Assembly (NCBI GenBank): GCA_947179485.1
Contig: OX359247.1
Location: 28,496,801-28,560,800, forward strand
Length of the DNA stretch: 64,000 nt
Direction: 5' to 3'
From: Allacma fusca
Lineage: Eukaryota > Arthropoda > Collembola > Symphypleona > Sminthuridae
The position numbers and the translations under genes were made by a program. Positions 13,486 through 26,413 of the stretch are shown here, piece after piece (the stretch's first letter is position 1; every line of letters begins with the position of its first letter). Below the pieces are notes generated by a model, which searched no databases, was not told the origin of the DNA, and saw only the letters and a list, made by a program, of their open reading frames with translations.

Positions 13486-15102
13486 AAAAGGGAGAAATGT
13501 TCGTGTTTCGTGATTGAGAAAAAAGAAAAGTCAATGACTCATTCCATAAGGGACTGGAGTATTTATGTAGATGTCTGTAGTAATAGTAGTGGTAGAGGGA
13601 TGTGAAGGATGAGAAAAGTGAACAAGTTAAAAAAAAGGAGAGGATTTGTAAGACGTTTTTTTTTGGAGGAGATTGGAGGGAGGTTGAGGAACATCAGGAG
13701 ATATGTACATATGCCTATTCTGTAGGTGAACAGAATGATAACATGGGCCTGGATAGAATAATTTTCTACAGTGGATGTACATACATATGTACTTACATAT
13801 AGTGTACAGTATTAGTGTATTACGGAAAGATTGCATGCATTATTATATATTTGAGAGAAGTTTTTGGAGGCTTGTTGAGTACGGGGGGAAAAAATCTAGG
13901 TCATCATACGTCACCTCCATTTGGCAGTAGTAAGCAGGTGATGTTGAGCGAGAAAGGAAATGTCTCGACAACAGGCTTAATTATCTTGAAGCATTTGTGG
14001 TGGGTTTAGAGCCAGCCAGAAGTATACGTATTCTGTACTGTACCTAGTAGGTCTTATTCGTTTGTAGTATTAAAATAAATTGCTTCCTTTTCATCTCTCT
14101 CTCTCTCTCTCTCTCTGTTCCTTCTGAGGATTTTTCCCCTTCTTTCTCAGCCACAACTTCGTACTTTTCGCCCAGTAGTTTTGAAGTTTACAGAGAAGAT
14201 AAGGCCTGATTTGTAACCACATTTATGTATGTATATCTATGTTTTGTAGTATATAGAGATTTGTTTAGTCTTAAGCAATTTCCCTGAGAACTGTCGTCAT
14301 TTGTACATGAAAGTTTCTACATATTGGATTTTGTAATGTGGAGTGTGAGTATATACATACATGAATATATACAAATATTACTAGTAGACAATTACTATAC
14401 ATTGGTTGGGAATTTTCACTTGATGTATTTATCTATGTACATCTTGTAAGGTATGTATGGATGAGTAGTGTCGTTTTAGGATTAGGTAAATTTCATACAT
14501 TCTGTTACGTTCCGTATTATTATTGTTTATTTATAGGGAAATTGCATGGAGGGTGTAATTTCCTTGTCTCCTCGTTAGCGATGATTTTAAGCTTAAACTT
14601 ACAGGTTTAGAGAGCTCCTCTCTCAGGCCTTACCATTAGTCCGGATTTGATTAGATGGGGGAATTTTTTAAAAGTAATAGAATTTTTGATAGGACAGAGT
14701 TAAGCTTATTTATTGAGTTGACGGCTAATTTCAAACTGATTGGCTCATTAGAGTGTAAACAGTTTTATCCGTGAGGCTCTTGTGGAGCTCTGTGTGGATA
14801 TAAAAAAAAAAGTAAAGTAATAATTCCTGTTAGCGGGGGAAATTGCTCTCGTCTTAAATTATTTCGAATCAGAAGTTACTAGTGGATAAGTAGGCTTGAG
14901 GACAGGATTTTGAAAATGCTCTGGAGTTGACATTTTTCCTTCTTTTCACAGGAATGAGATCACGAAGTAGGGCCGTGTATGTATAAGTAATGCATTACAG
15001 GGGGGACGGGAGAGCCATGGAGAAAAATATTGTCAAGTCTCCAACGCTACGTTGAATATGAATTGAGGAGGAACGATGAGCAATAGAGAGAGTGAGTTTT
15101 AG

Positions 15103-15269
15103 GCTACTACTATTATATGCTCCTGCCTCTACTGCTACTGCCACTGCTACTGCTAATACTACTACAGGAGAAAATTTGTTGGGTAGAAAGATTCTCGAAA
15201 TCGTTCCCCATGAGAGACTCTTTTGGTCGTGGTCCGTATCCAAATATACAGGAGATTCTGAATCCATGG
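15103..15269 (+). other. Candidate exon, isolated
   Basis: A GTTTTAG acceptor and a GTATCT donor bound an open frame: a Thr/Ala repeat, then NLLGRKILEIVPHERLFWSW and on to TGDSES. Phase is 2 in and 1 out. The phase does not connect to the next candidate at 24425. The opposite strand is also open here, which weakens it. Confidence 0.13.
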
Positions 15270-17336
15270 GTATCTATATGTATCCTATATGTATAAGTAG
15301 AATAGTGGAGATGTAAAGGCATATGTACATACATATATATTTAAGGGAAGGGAAAGGACATGGAAGGAAGGAGAAATGTGACATGTACTTAGATACTACA
15401 AGGTTGAATGCCAGGATAGGAGGGTGGATGAGATTATATGAAGTTACCACATTAAACTGACTCACACACAGGAATGGTTTGACACAGGTTATTCATATGC
15501 AAAACTGGATTTAAAAGATTCACTCGCACTATCCTCATGAGGAAGTCTTCCCTATGCTCGTGTGCATATGTAATTATCTTATCTTTATAATTATGCAAAG
15601 ATTTCCTTCATATTCTCCTAAATGGACCTGGCTATGCATATATATGTATGTATGTATGTATGTATCTATCTGTCCTTTTAGAAGAATTTTATCCATCGTG
15701 GATGCACATATCTATGCCTTCCTCCCTTAAAGCTTGAGATACTTCTGGACTCACTTGCAAGTAGTTTTATATTATTTATATAAGTATAGATATATATAGA
15801 TAGATAGATATGTATAGTAGTATAGTATATCTATTTATACTCTAATACAAAGAACGCTTGCTGTGAGAGCAGACGGCGATTTGTAATAAAGTCCTAATTG
15901 CTCCTGATGTTGATGAACTAATGAATCCGTCATCTATGAAATCTTATGCGATTAAATGAGGGGCACAAATGAGCTGAATTAAAAGTTCATTTCCTAAGCT
16001 ACTTTACTTATGGGATTCTTTAACTTCCCACTTATGTATATTCCACTCGGGATACTATTCTATCGTATGTCTGTGCGGGAGTTGTGTCTGTACGGGAAAG
16101 CTTTGGCAGAGCATATTATATAAATTGACTGGATCCTTCCTATATCTAGATACTCCTATCCTATTAGGTGCATGTGATTCCTGGGAGATAAGTCCAAACT
16201 ATAATATAAAATTATTCCTATAGGTAGTTATATATAATTATATAGATACATATGCACTGGTGGAGTAATTGCTCTCCTCCTGGCAAAGGTACCCAGCAGA
16301 GGATATGTTGCTCTATAATATTCCATACTAAGGGTTAGTTTAATAGTCTTTTCAAAGAGTTGTGTGAGGCTTTATAGGGAACTTATGCAGATATATTTGA
16401 CTGGTAAGGTTTGAGACCCAGGTTTTACCCCATACTTTTACTGATATGGCATCAAACTGTATATAGGTATACTATTATTGTGTAAACATGGCACTATCCC
16501 GATATATAATTACATAGATATAGGGATAGTTACCCATCTATTGATACATGTAAGTAGAAAGGAGTGAGTTCAAATCCAAGATTCCTGACTTGAGAATTTT
16601 GTTTGAAAGCAAAATCCCTGTTAAGTTTCAAGAACCTCCTGGTAGTGGTATTACAGTATCTAATGCTTCACCTTTTACAGGGATTTCTAATGCTAAGGAT
16701 ATTTTTTGTATCTATATATTGATAGTGTTTCTATAACCTATGGCTCATATAGTCATAGATATCTATATCCCTCTGCGTTTTTACAAAGTCCGTACAAGTC
16801 ACAGTTGCAGTTTTGAAAATCTTTATCAAGGAGAGGCGGAAGTCATAGGAATAGAGTGAAAGAGCTCCATAGAAACTATACAGAGAGTTGAATGAGCCAA
16901 GTTTTATGTGGCACTATAGATACTAAGATTTTCATGTTGGTATGTATAACAGCAGGTATGTATCTATTGGTAAGGTACAAGAATGAAGATGCAAGTGTAG
17001 ATAGTGAAGCGAGAGGGAGAGAGAGAGAGAGAGGGAAGAAAATCAACTCCCGATGCCTTCATGAGGGAATAATCGAAAAGTAACTTTCGTTAGTGGAATA
17101 CTGCCACTACTACTAGTATAAGAGGTTTTTGTAAGTATGTATGAACACGTTGAGGAAGTTGGAAAAGTATATTATATGTAGAATGAACTAATAGTAAGTG
17201 AAGTTACTTTTCTCGGTTAATCGTTTGGAAAATGGCTGAGCGAAGAAATAAAGGTGTACTTAAGTGTCTAAAATTGCAGAATTGAGTTTTATGGAAGTTG
17301 AGTGGGATGAAGGTTGTAGTAGTGGAAGGTATATAG

Positions 17337-17374
<38 letters not shown>

Positions 17375-18997
17375 TCTCACTCGTTCACTCAGACTCTTAC
17401 ACTCTACATAAGGAAGTGGTAGTTGGTAGGGTGGAGTTTCCTCCCTTTATCGGAGTCAATGAAAGTAAGTCGAATGACACTTTAGTCATTTTAAGCTACT
17501 GTTTTACTTTTCAAACTCTACTTCTAGGTTTTAAAGAATGACTCTTACAGGAGGAACCGGGCTGAAATAAAACAGAATCTCAATCACAATCATTATGTCT
17601 TCACATTAGCCTCTCTCCTATAGTGTATCTATAATTATATATAAAAATATATGTATATGCACTTGTGTATCTATAGATTCATTTGCATTTGAGACGAGTG
17701 AGACTAAAAATACAATATAGGCCAAGTCCTGTATATACCATCGTATATTTGACTTCCACTAGACCATTTTGACGCTTTATTTGGGAAAGTTTCAGTTGGT
17801 GATAATTTAGATACTTTAAGTCTCGAGTTGTGGTAACTCTACTATGTGTACACTCTTGAGCTGATGGCTGATCTCACTTTTGAAGTGAAAACCCTTGAGG
17901 CGTTTTTCAAGAGTGGGAAGAGGAAATGGTGCCAAATTGTAAATAATTTGAGTTGAGGAATCATTTGGTTTGTTATTTAAAGGGCATGAAATTGTAAAAA
18001 AAAAATAGTTTTTTTTTTTACTGAGAGTGAGATAGGTGGAGTAGACGACGTGGGTTTTCCTGGGGTAAAATATGTGCATAAACCATTGTTAATCAAATGG
18101 GCTGACTTGGTACCCTCAAGACAGTTATTTGGAAAGTTTGGGTAAAGTCAACATATGTCACCATATGCCATATGAATAATATGCTTGCAGGGAGGAGAAT
18201 TTTGTGTCAAAACATTCGCCTCTTCTATCAACCTTGTGTGCATTTCTGTGTGCTTGGAGTCTGACGTATGTATGTATGTGCTCAGGGATTTATCATTAGG
18301 AACATACGGGGACTCCTGGAGGCTGTAGAAAACGCTTCAAGTTGTCCCAATGTGGTTAAATCAATAGACAAAGTTTTTCTATCTTGAGTCTCTCTCTCTC
18401 TCTTTCACTCTCTCTCTCTCTCTCCTGTGTTAAATGAGAGCTATGCTATGTATGTATGTGGAAGAGGAAGGACAGGAGAGTAGATTTACTTACATCGTGA
18501 ACTACCTACCTATACATATGTGTGTATCTATGTGCATATGTATCTGGAGGAAGGAGAAAAATCAGGAGGAAAAGAGAAAGGAAAAATCCCGAATTGAAAA
18601 TGAGTGCTCGTGTACAGAGGAAATTGAAGAAGTTGATTTTTTTTTCCTTCGGCTGGAGGAGACGAACTGACGGAATGAAATTTCATGTTTAATTTAATGT
18701 AGTGTAAAAGAAATGAAGGGACGGAAATGTTACTGAAGGCAGTACATAAGTATACATAGGTTTTGTTTCTGAGGAGATACTGTTATCGTTGATTTTACAT
18801 ATGTATGTATTCAACCCGCTATAACCCTATCAGTACTTTTGCATTCTTTATATGTATGTATACTCAGAGGGAGGAGGTACATGTGTTAAATTCAAGTGCC
18901 TTTTACGACGCTTATGTGTCTTTAGTGTTTGGAGACAGAGACTTGGGTATACGCAAGATCATATGTACATATGTTGTGAAAGTGTGAGGTATACGTA

Positions 18998-19000
<3 letters not shown>

Positions 19001-19055
<55 letters not shown>
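19001..19055. repeat. CT microsatellite, about 27 units
   Basis: Pure CT ending in CAGG, which also makes an acceptor look-alike. Confidence 0.95.
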
Positions 19056-19057
<2 letters not shown>

Positions 19058-20299
19058 GTTTCTCAACCTCCTTTGTTTCTCAGTTCTCTGGGATAGAGTC
19101 GAAGGGGGTTGACGAAATATTTAACTGCACGTCCGACCGTTTCCCGAAGATTGTACTGAGTGTCTTTTATATGTATCTATTGTATATATCCGTACTTTTG
19201 TAGGTGTGTACATTTGCAAGTTCCAGCATTTGAGACATTGTAGCATTGTTGAATTCCCATACATGAGATAGACACATATAGATACACAGGTACTTACATA
19301 AATGCATATTTGTGATTCTAGCTATGAGTGTTCATACATAAATAAATGATTGAACATATGTTTCCGGTATAGGTTACGAATGACTCTAGTCTCTGTTTGT
19401 GTGTGAATGTTTCGGGATGCAGAAGGTAGAGGTAGGGAGGGAGGGAGGGTGGGAAAGAAGCATAGATTTAAAGTGATGTGATACGACTGAGGACTGTGAG
19501 ACGGGGAACGTGCTCCGCATTATATAGTTATGGTGTTGCTCTTGATGGTTCATATAAATATATATTTACATGAACGGTATAGTGGTATAGATACCCATAT
19601 ATATATAATTATATAAATACTTATAGGGGGAGCGAGGGTTGCAGTGGAAGTACTAGCCTGGTCCTGGGCCTTCCATCGCTCTCCGGTCTGTAGATACATA
19701 ATTACATATATGTACATATGTATGTACTGTAATGCATAGGAAATCAGGAATGTACGTGTCTATTACTTACAGTCCATTCTTTTAGCACTGGTGTTTATTT
19801 CATAACGTTAAAAGACTTGACTTCATGCTTTTTATCTTTGTGTATTTCTCAAACTAACCTACTTTTTGGGGGGAGACAACATTTTTTTTACTTGTGTTTG
19901 TGCAAAACGTACTATGTATGTACTGTCATATCGATGTTGTTGACTCCGTTCTATGCATTGGTTTGGTAACCAGACACGGAGTGATGTGTCAATGTGTGTG
20001 GAATCTGTGGACCCGTACTATGCTGACGGAATAGGTAAATGAGCTTTGCATTCGATATGAGTACGTATTTACATACATATGTATGTATCCATGTATGAAT
20101 CATTTACATACTGCCTTTCCCTTTGTAGACTTCTCATTTAGCGAGGAGTAAATTGCAGAAATGGAGGATGCTGGAGTTGATCTTCCATACGGGAGAATTT
20201 CTCTGGTTCTTTTTGAACTTGTTCTTTGTAGGTTTTCCTTAATTTTCTTTTTTGTGTGTGGAAGTTTCTCCAAGTATGTAAACTGCGGAGGGGTTCTGG

Positions 20300-20302
<3 letters not shown>

Positions 20303-20347
<45 letters not shown>
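20303..20347. repeat. CT microsatellite
   Basis: Pure CT, continuing as an imperfect tract to about 20365. Confidence 0.93.
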
Positions 20348-20350
<3 letters not shown>

Positions 20351-23300
20351 CTCTCTCTCACTCTAGCCCTGTCTCACTCCTATCACTATGTATATTTCAG
20401 AATTTCTTCAAGTTTGTCACACATTTGAGGGTCTCAAATACTGGTGACCAAACTGTGACTACGAATCGTGTTTTTAGAGCCCTGACTGGCTTTTTGCAAA
20501 ATAGGTAGCTTAGAGCTTTTCTGTTTGGAGGATTTTGGAAAGATTGTTGCCTTGTTGCTAGTCTGAAGGTTTTGGAGGTAGTTACTGGAGGAACATTTGT
20601 AGTTACAAGAGATAACATTTGGGTTGGGAATGGCAAAATAGGATGAATAGACAAATGAAAGGTTTGTGTGTGGAGGTACATAGATATAGTAAACACGTTT
20701 TCTATTTATGGGGGTTTTCTCTGGAGTGTTTACATACATATCTATCCCTGTATGCCTCTGTGTGTGTATTTGTGTGTCTCGCTTCTCGCAACTGTCTCAA
20801 CTTTCTTTGTTGTCGCCCCGAGACGTAAAAAAGATTCATTTTGTTGAGAAAAGGAAAAGAGGAAAATAGTTTCATGAAGAAAGAGCAGTCCCATAGTGCA
20901 CTGTGGAGGATGGAGGCCGAGTGAGAAGAAGAAGCGAATCCGAGTTAGTCTAAAGGAGCTGACAGACTGAGAGTTTAGCTGCAAGTGAAACTGATAGTAT
21001 GATAGTGACAGAGTAGACTGTACAATGAATGGTCTTGTGTGGGGAAAAATACTGTTTAGTATGGTGTAAAAGAGAGAAAGAGAGAGAGAGAGAGAGACTG
21101 AAGGAGAGAGAAAAGAACAAAAGTTTTTATCGCGTGTTGAACAGATAAAAGTGGTTAGCTTGAATACTTGTAATTTTTTCCACTAGCTTGATTTGTTTCC
21201 CACTTCCATTCATGTAGATGCATTTTTTTTAAATATACATAAATATCCCCGTCCGAGGGACTATTTGAAGGAGAGCTAGGGAACCGAGTTGGAAAGTGTG
21301 TCTTGTTTTTTTTCCTTTTCGTCTTCGTCTTCTTCTTCTCCTTCTCCTTCTTGTAAAGTTTATGTGCTCAAGTTTTGTGTATAGTATGCATTTATGAGAG
21401 AAATGTTCCTGACTGTTTTGAATGTGAGAGATAACGCTCGCTTCGTTCCTGTTGGACATGTACTTCTTTTACATTTGAATGTAGCATTCGGTCTGTCTTC
21501 TTCTTTTTTTTGAAATATAGGTACTTTTACTACATATTAAATATATGTATTTACTACTGATGAGACTCGGTCTGAAGGAAGTTTTCGGGCTTTCAACTTT
21601 TATCGCTTGTTGTCTTCTTCCATTTCTTTTACGTATCTTCATTTTCAAATTGCTCGGCGCATTCTTACAGTGGAGGTTTGGAAGTATGTACGGAGATATT
21701 CTTTCTGGGTGAATAGGGGTATTTATGCATGGATGTGCCGGCATTAATGATACTTTGCATATTAAAGTGAGTGGTGCTGTGCCGGGATAATAATAATAAC
21801 TTGAGCGTATGCAATTTATGATGAGACGATAAGAATAGAATTAGCCTTTGTTACAGGCCGGAATGTATCTACTGGTAGTACTTTTACTTCTCGGAGGGTA
21901 TACCTATATAATTCTTTTGCTGATATTTAATGTCGTACGGATGTATATCTATATGTACATATACATAGTATGATATATCTATAGTTACTGCGTGTGTTCC
22001 TATATGTATGTACATATTTAATGTCCATAGGGTGAATTTATTTATTCGGATATATTGCAATTCTGTTTGATCTCATGAGTGCGTCCTTATTACCGTTGCA
22101 TTAATAATTCTACTTGGATGTGTGTGTCATGCCATGTGCATTATTAATAATATGTGTATTGCAGCGTACTTGTACTTACTTGAAGAATATTTTAAAATTC
22201 TAGTGTAATTACACTCCAAGCAATTTAAATTTATTTGTATGGTTGTTGCATGCACATTTATTATTTTAATTGTTTTTTTTCCTCCAGCCATCCACGATTC
22301 GTTGATCGTTGATCCGCTTATTGTTATGGGAAAATAATAAGGCTACAGTTTAGTACTACTACAGATATTACTACTACTATTGTATAGTGAAGAGTTATAC
22401 ATAAATACATTCTGGGAATAGTTGATTGTTGACTGTCGATGGTATTTAATGAGGGGTAAGTTTTGTTTAATGGGAATCCTTGAACGGTACTTTTGAGTTT
22501 GTCAAGTACTATCTATTTGTTGGTATATGATGACTGTGCCCTGGGATGAGTATTGTGGATTTGTTTATCATTGAACAGGAATCAACTAAGCCTCACTTAA
22601 TTAGAAGGATAGATGAGGCATGAAATAATACCAGGAATTAAACAGTATGCATACTAATGTATCTATATATATAATTATCTATATATATGCAGATATGATT
22701 GTATGTAGATGAAGGGGCTAGAGTATGGCAGGCACGAATGCTCTGTCTCCTATGTAAATACGAATGACGTGCCCTTCGGTTAGAGTTTTCTACATTCATA
22801 GATTTCGTGTCGTCTCTCGAACCAGTGGTGGGAACATTGTAAATGTGGTACACTCATATACATATGCTTTGTGATCTTTTGTCTAGTTGGGTTGATCCAT
22901 AGGCTTGTCGGACGAAAGGGAAAGAGAGACATGACAATGAATGAATTCGTGGAGGTAGCCTGTAAAGAGATTAGAGGAATTCTCCTATAATTTGAAACAG
23001 TTGGGCAAGAGGTGAATACTTCTTGTATATCGTTACTCACTTATAGTTAGATACTAATGCACACACAGACACACACATAGACACACAAGTAGAATCTACA
23101 GGGATATCCCTCTGTATTTATTTATCAAAGGTAGAGGGACTAGGGAGGAGAGAATGGTCGGAGTTGATCATGCTTGTGCATACGTTTGTATCTGTAACCA
23201 TCAGCTTTACTGTAGTGTCTCTAGCACATATATTTATAGGAGTTGTATATAAAAGATATTCTCATTTGGGAGTCTTTCTCCTTTGCCATGTCGTTTGTTT

Positions 23301-23770
23301 TCTTTGAAAATTTCCCGTCTCGTTATTTCTTCCTCTCTCTCTCTCTCTCTCTCTTCCTGATGCGCTCTTGTGGATGAGTGTCTACATAATTACACATATA
23401 GATAGGTAGATAGATATGCATACACCTATAGGATGATTCCATATGTAGGAGTAGGTAGTCTCCCCTATCTCTTACCCTCACCTTGCTAATGAGCTATCAT
23501 GATACATTTAATATACTTATTGGTGAGTAAAACTCAAATAAATAAACTTGTTTGTGGACTTAGAAAATAAAGTGAAAGTGTATATATTGGAATTACTGAT
23601 CTCATATTTGTACCCCTCTCAGCTCTGAAGGCTGAGAACTTGAGAAACTATGAAAACTACAAAGGGAAAACAATAGCTTTACTTCCATTCCGGCGGTTGG
23701 CTTGATTCAATTTCCATATGTAATTCCCTTTATTGTATGACATTGAGTGATGTAAGTCGTTATGTGGTTG

Positions 23771-23772
23771 TA

Positions 23773-23805
<33 letters not shown>
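23771..23805. repeat. TA microsatellite
   Basis: Near-pure TA with one early G. Confidence 0.93.
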
Positions 23806-23809
<4 letters not shown>

Positions 23810-24424
23810 GTAATCATTTATGTATATATCTATATGTAGGGGTTGAATGAGGATGATGAGGCTACGTGAAAGTTTGAGGGAATACTAAGCTCTTGGAAGT
23901 AGTAAGTGTGTGTGTACTGTTTCAGATGTGTGTAGGGTTTTGTTAGGATGTGTAGTAGTAGTTGGAATGATAGAAGTTAGGAGGATTGAAGTTACCAGAA
24001 GAGTTAGTTGTTCGTCAAACATTCAACTATGTAAGTCTCAAGTGCCCTTTTACTTTTACCCTTCGTTAGACAGTTCGATGGAGAAGTTGAAGTGTTCTGG
24101 AATAATAATAATTTCGTCACTCATGTTTGCCAGCTGATTCATTTATCTCTCTTTCTCTCCCTTTCTCTCTCTCTCTCTCCCTCCCTCCCTCTCTCTCTCT
24201 CTCTGGGCAGAATTATGCTCGACTTTTGTTGAACATAAAGTGCAGACATATTATCATGATTATTACTATGAGTATGGTATTATTCATGCAAAGCTTAAGT
24301 GGAGTGACGAGAAAAGCCTTTTTGCGAAAGTTCTAGCCAACTAGTAAGTATATTAGGGAGTAAAGTTGATATTTAATTATTATTGCTGTTCCTACTATTA
24401 CTACAAGCTGTACTGTTACTGTAG

Positions 24425-24557
24425 AGACTGGGAACTGGGACTACTAGTAGTAGTACTGGTTGGAATTGGAGCGGAGGAAAATCCTCATCAGAGCACCACT
24501 ACTGCTACTGCTGCTACTACTACTGCTACTGCTACTACTACTACCAGCCTCCTCACT
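24425..24557 (+). other. Candidate upstream exon made largely of ACT/GCT codons
   Basis: The acceptor is TGTTACTGTAG, the donor GTATGA at 24558 (the same donor hexamer as exon 2), phase 2 in and 0 out. The frame encodes a hydrophobic run, then EENPHQS and a Thr/Ala-rich tail. It overlaps a trinucleotide repeat at 24486-24545 that explains much of it. Confidence 0.15.
24486..24545. repeat. ACT/GCT trinucleotide repeat
   Basis: Mixed CTA and CTG triplets over about 60 bases; overlaps a candidate exon. Confidence 0.9.
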
Positions 24558-24834
24558 GTATGAAATAAATGATTGTGGAATTGTAACGTTTCATTTTCCA
24601 TTATGTATAGTACCATTATGATTGGAACTATTACTAGAGCTCCCAACCACTTCATTTGTATTCAGTTGCTCTTAAGGTTGGTTAATCCTCTTGTGCGCTC
24701 ATATGTAGTAGCTGGTACATTTGAAAATATTCGTACATCCGAAGCCTTATGCCCCTTGTACTGTTGTTATAAGTTGGGTCTTTGTTCCTGCCAATAGTAA
24801 TTCAGCTCATTTCTGAGGAGTTGTGTCTGTACAG

Positions 24835-24982
24835 GCGTACAGAACTACTACTACAACTACTGCTACTTGGAGTTGCAGATTGAATTCTACCTCCTGCAAT
24901 GGAATGGAGAGTTATTTTGCACTAGAATTAGTTGGTTCTTGTCGACTGAAATTTAGCCTTTCGAAACATAATGAATGGATAG
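24835..24982 (+). other. Candidate upstream exon
   Basis: The acceptor is GTTGTGTCTGTACAG, and the frame is open for 49 codons: a Thr-rich start, then WSCRLNSTSCNGMESYFALE and on to KHNEWI. The donor is GTATTG at 24983, phase 0 in and 1 out. It reads well but has no recognised domain. Confidence 0.2.
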
Positions 24983-26185
24983 GTATTGAGGAGTATCCAC
25001 TGCTCTAAGAACTAAAGCTACTACAGTACTTCCACTGCTGTAGCCCTGGATAAAGTGTTCCAGACGCATTTGCATTCTTTGGAGTGACTGGGGAGTGGAT
25101 GGTTTCCTTTCGGAAGGAACATGTGCGTGACCCTCAGTTCTAATGGTAGAGAATGGAGGTTTTATTAGCTATAGTGGGGAATTGTTACTTCATCACATTT
25201 TCAGGGGGGCATGTTACTTTTCCTTACTTTTATACATAGAATACAGATATACATTATAGATAATTACTTACATACTGCATTGGGCCTATGTCCAGGCTAC
25301 ATGGTACTTGTTTAGCTATTTATGGTAGAATTTTCAATAAATTGTGTACTCAGTATGTAAATAAATTAGCGATTGGCTCAAGTCCGCTGATCATGTTTGA
25401 AGGTAGAGTAATAATTGAGGGAATTTCATGTTTCCAGGCATCGGACTGGATTATAGGTATTAATTATACAGACTCTTACCCGTAATGATAGAACTATAGA
25501 TACATACGTATACTACCTTGAAACCATAGATAGACACGTAAGGATATATTCTACATATGTATGTAGATATATTACATATGTACACGTGTAGGTCAGGTAC
25601 ATACATATGAATATCTATCTGTAAATACTCCTTCCTCCTAGGGGTTTGGGTACTATGGATCCCTAGAGCTTTACGTATATTTATGTTTATACTTGAGTAC
25701 AATTTGGTGCTCTCACAGGTATGTGCATACATACGTACTCATCGTATTCATGGGCTCTTGTGTATTCCTACTATTTATGTATGGTTGGAGGTTCGAGGTA
25801 GGTATATGTACACCCATACAAATACACACACACACACACACGTGTGTGCTTGTCTGCATGCAGAAGTGCATTTTGCTGGGCTATGACTACGGCCAAGCCA
25901 TAGAGTTGGTAAATTTTGGGGGGACCTTGCAGACACGTACATGTATTATTTTATGTATAAGTACTGGATGGATGCATGTATGTATATACGTGTGTTTGTA
26001 TGTACGCATCTCAGTATTTATATTTATATAGGCTTGTGTGCATCTATGTAGGTATGTGTACTTAAGAGCAAGGTATTAAATGCATTATCTTGGCGAGGCA
26101 CATATGGAGGGCATAATCCTTTTGGCACATTCTCGTTAGTTGTTCATCGGGTGATAATGTGATCCGAACTTTTCCTTCTCTGAAG

Positions 26186-26413
26186 ATCGCTATCACGTAA
26201 ACACCCTCTTCCCCAACGCTTCCATTCCATTATCCACTTCACATGAGAACCGTACTTGTACTATGGTGGATATAACACGGCTCCGACCTACTACTACAAC
26301 TACTACTTCTACCACTACTACAAGACGACGAGGACGACTTCATACACTACAACAACCAACGTGCATGTTACTACTAGTAGTAGTAGTAGTAGTGGAAGTA
26401 AGGAGTGTTACTC
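26186..26413 (+). other. Candidate upstream exon in a C-rich island
   Basis: A strong pyrimidine acceptor (TTTTCCTTCTCTGAAG) is followed by an open frame starting RYHVNTLFPNASIPLSTSHE, then a Thr-rich run and an Arg-rich patch. A GTAAGA donor follows at 26414 (another, GTAAGG, at 26398). Phase is 1 in and 1 out with the later donor. The block 26160-26570 is visibly C-rich where its surroundings are G-rich. The Val run comes from a TAG/GTA repeat and looks unlike coding sequence. Confidence 0.25.
26286..26396. repeat. Inverted pair of ACT and AGT triplet runs
   Basis: CTA/ACT triplets at about 26286-26326 and AGT/TAG triplets at about 26371-26393 are complementary and could fold back. Confidence 0.8.

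Larger units (their letters stand above)
1..24424. other. Repeat-rich noncoding sequence, upstream part
   Basis: Contains no ORF I can support apart from the weak candidate at 15103. It holds dispersed TATG/CATA tetranucleotide runs (for example 4724-4752, 15645-15667), many CT, GA and GT tracts (the larger ones are listed separately) and AT-rich stretches. The + strand is generally richer in G than C and in T than A. The likeliest reading is a large 5' intron or the flank of the + strand gene. Confidence 0.5.
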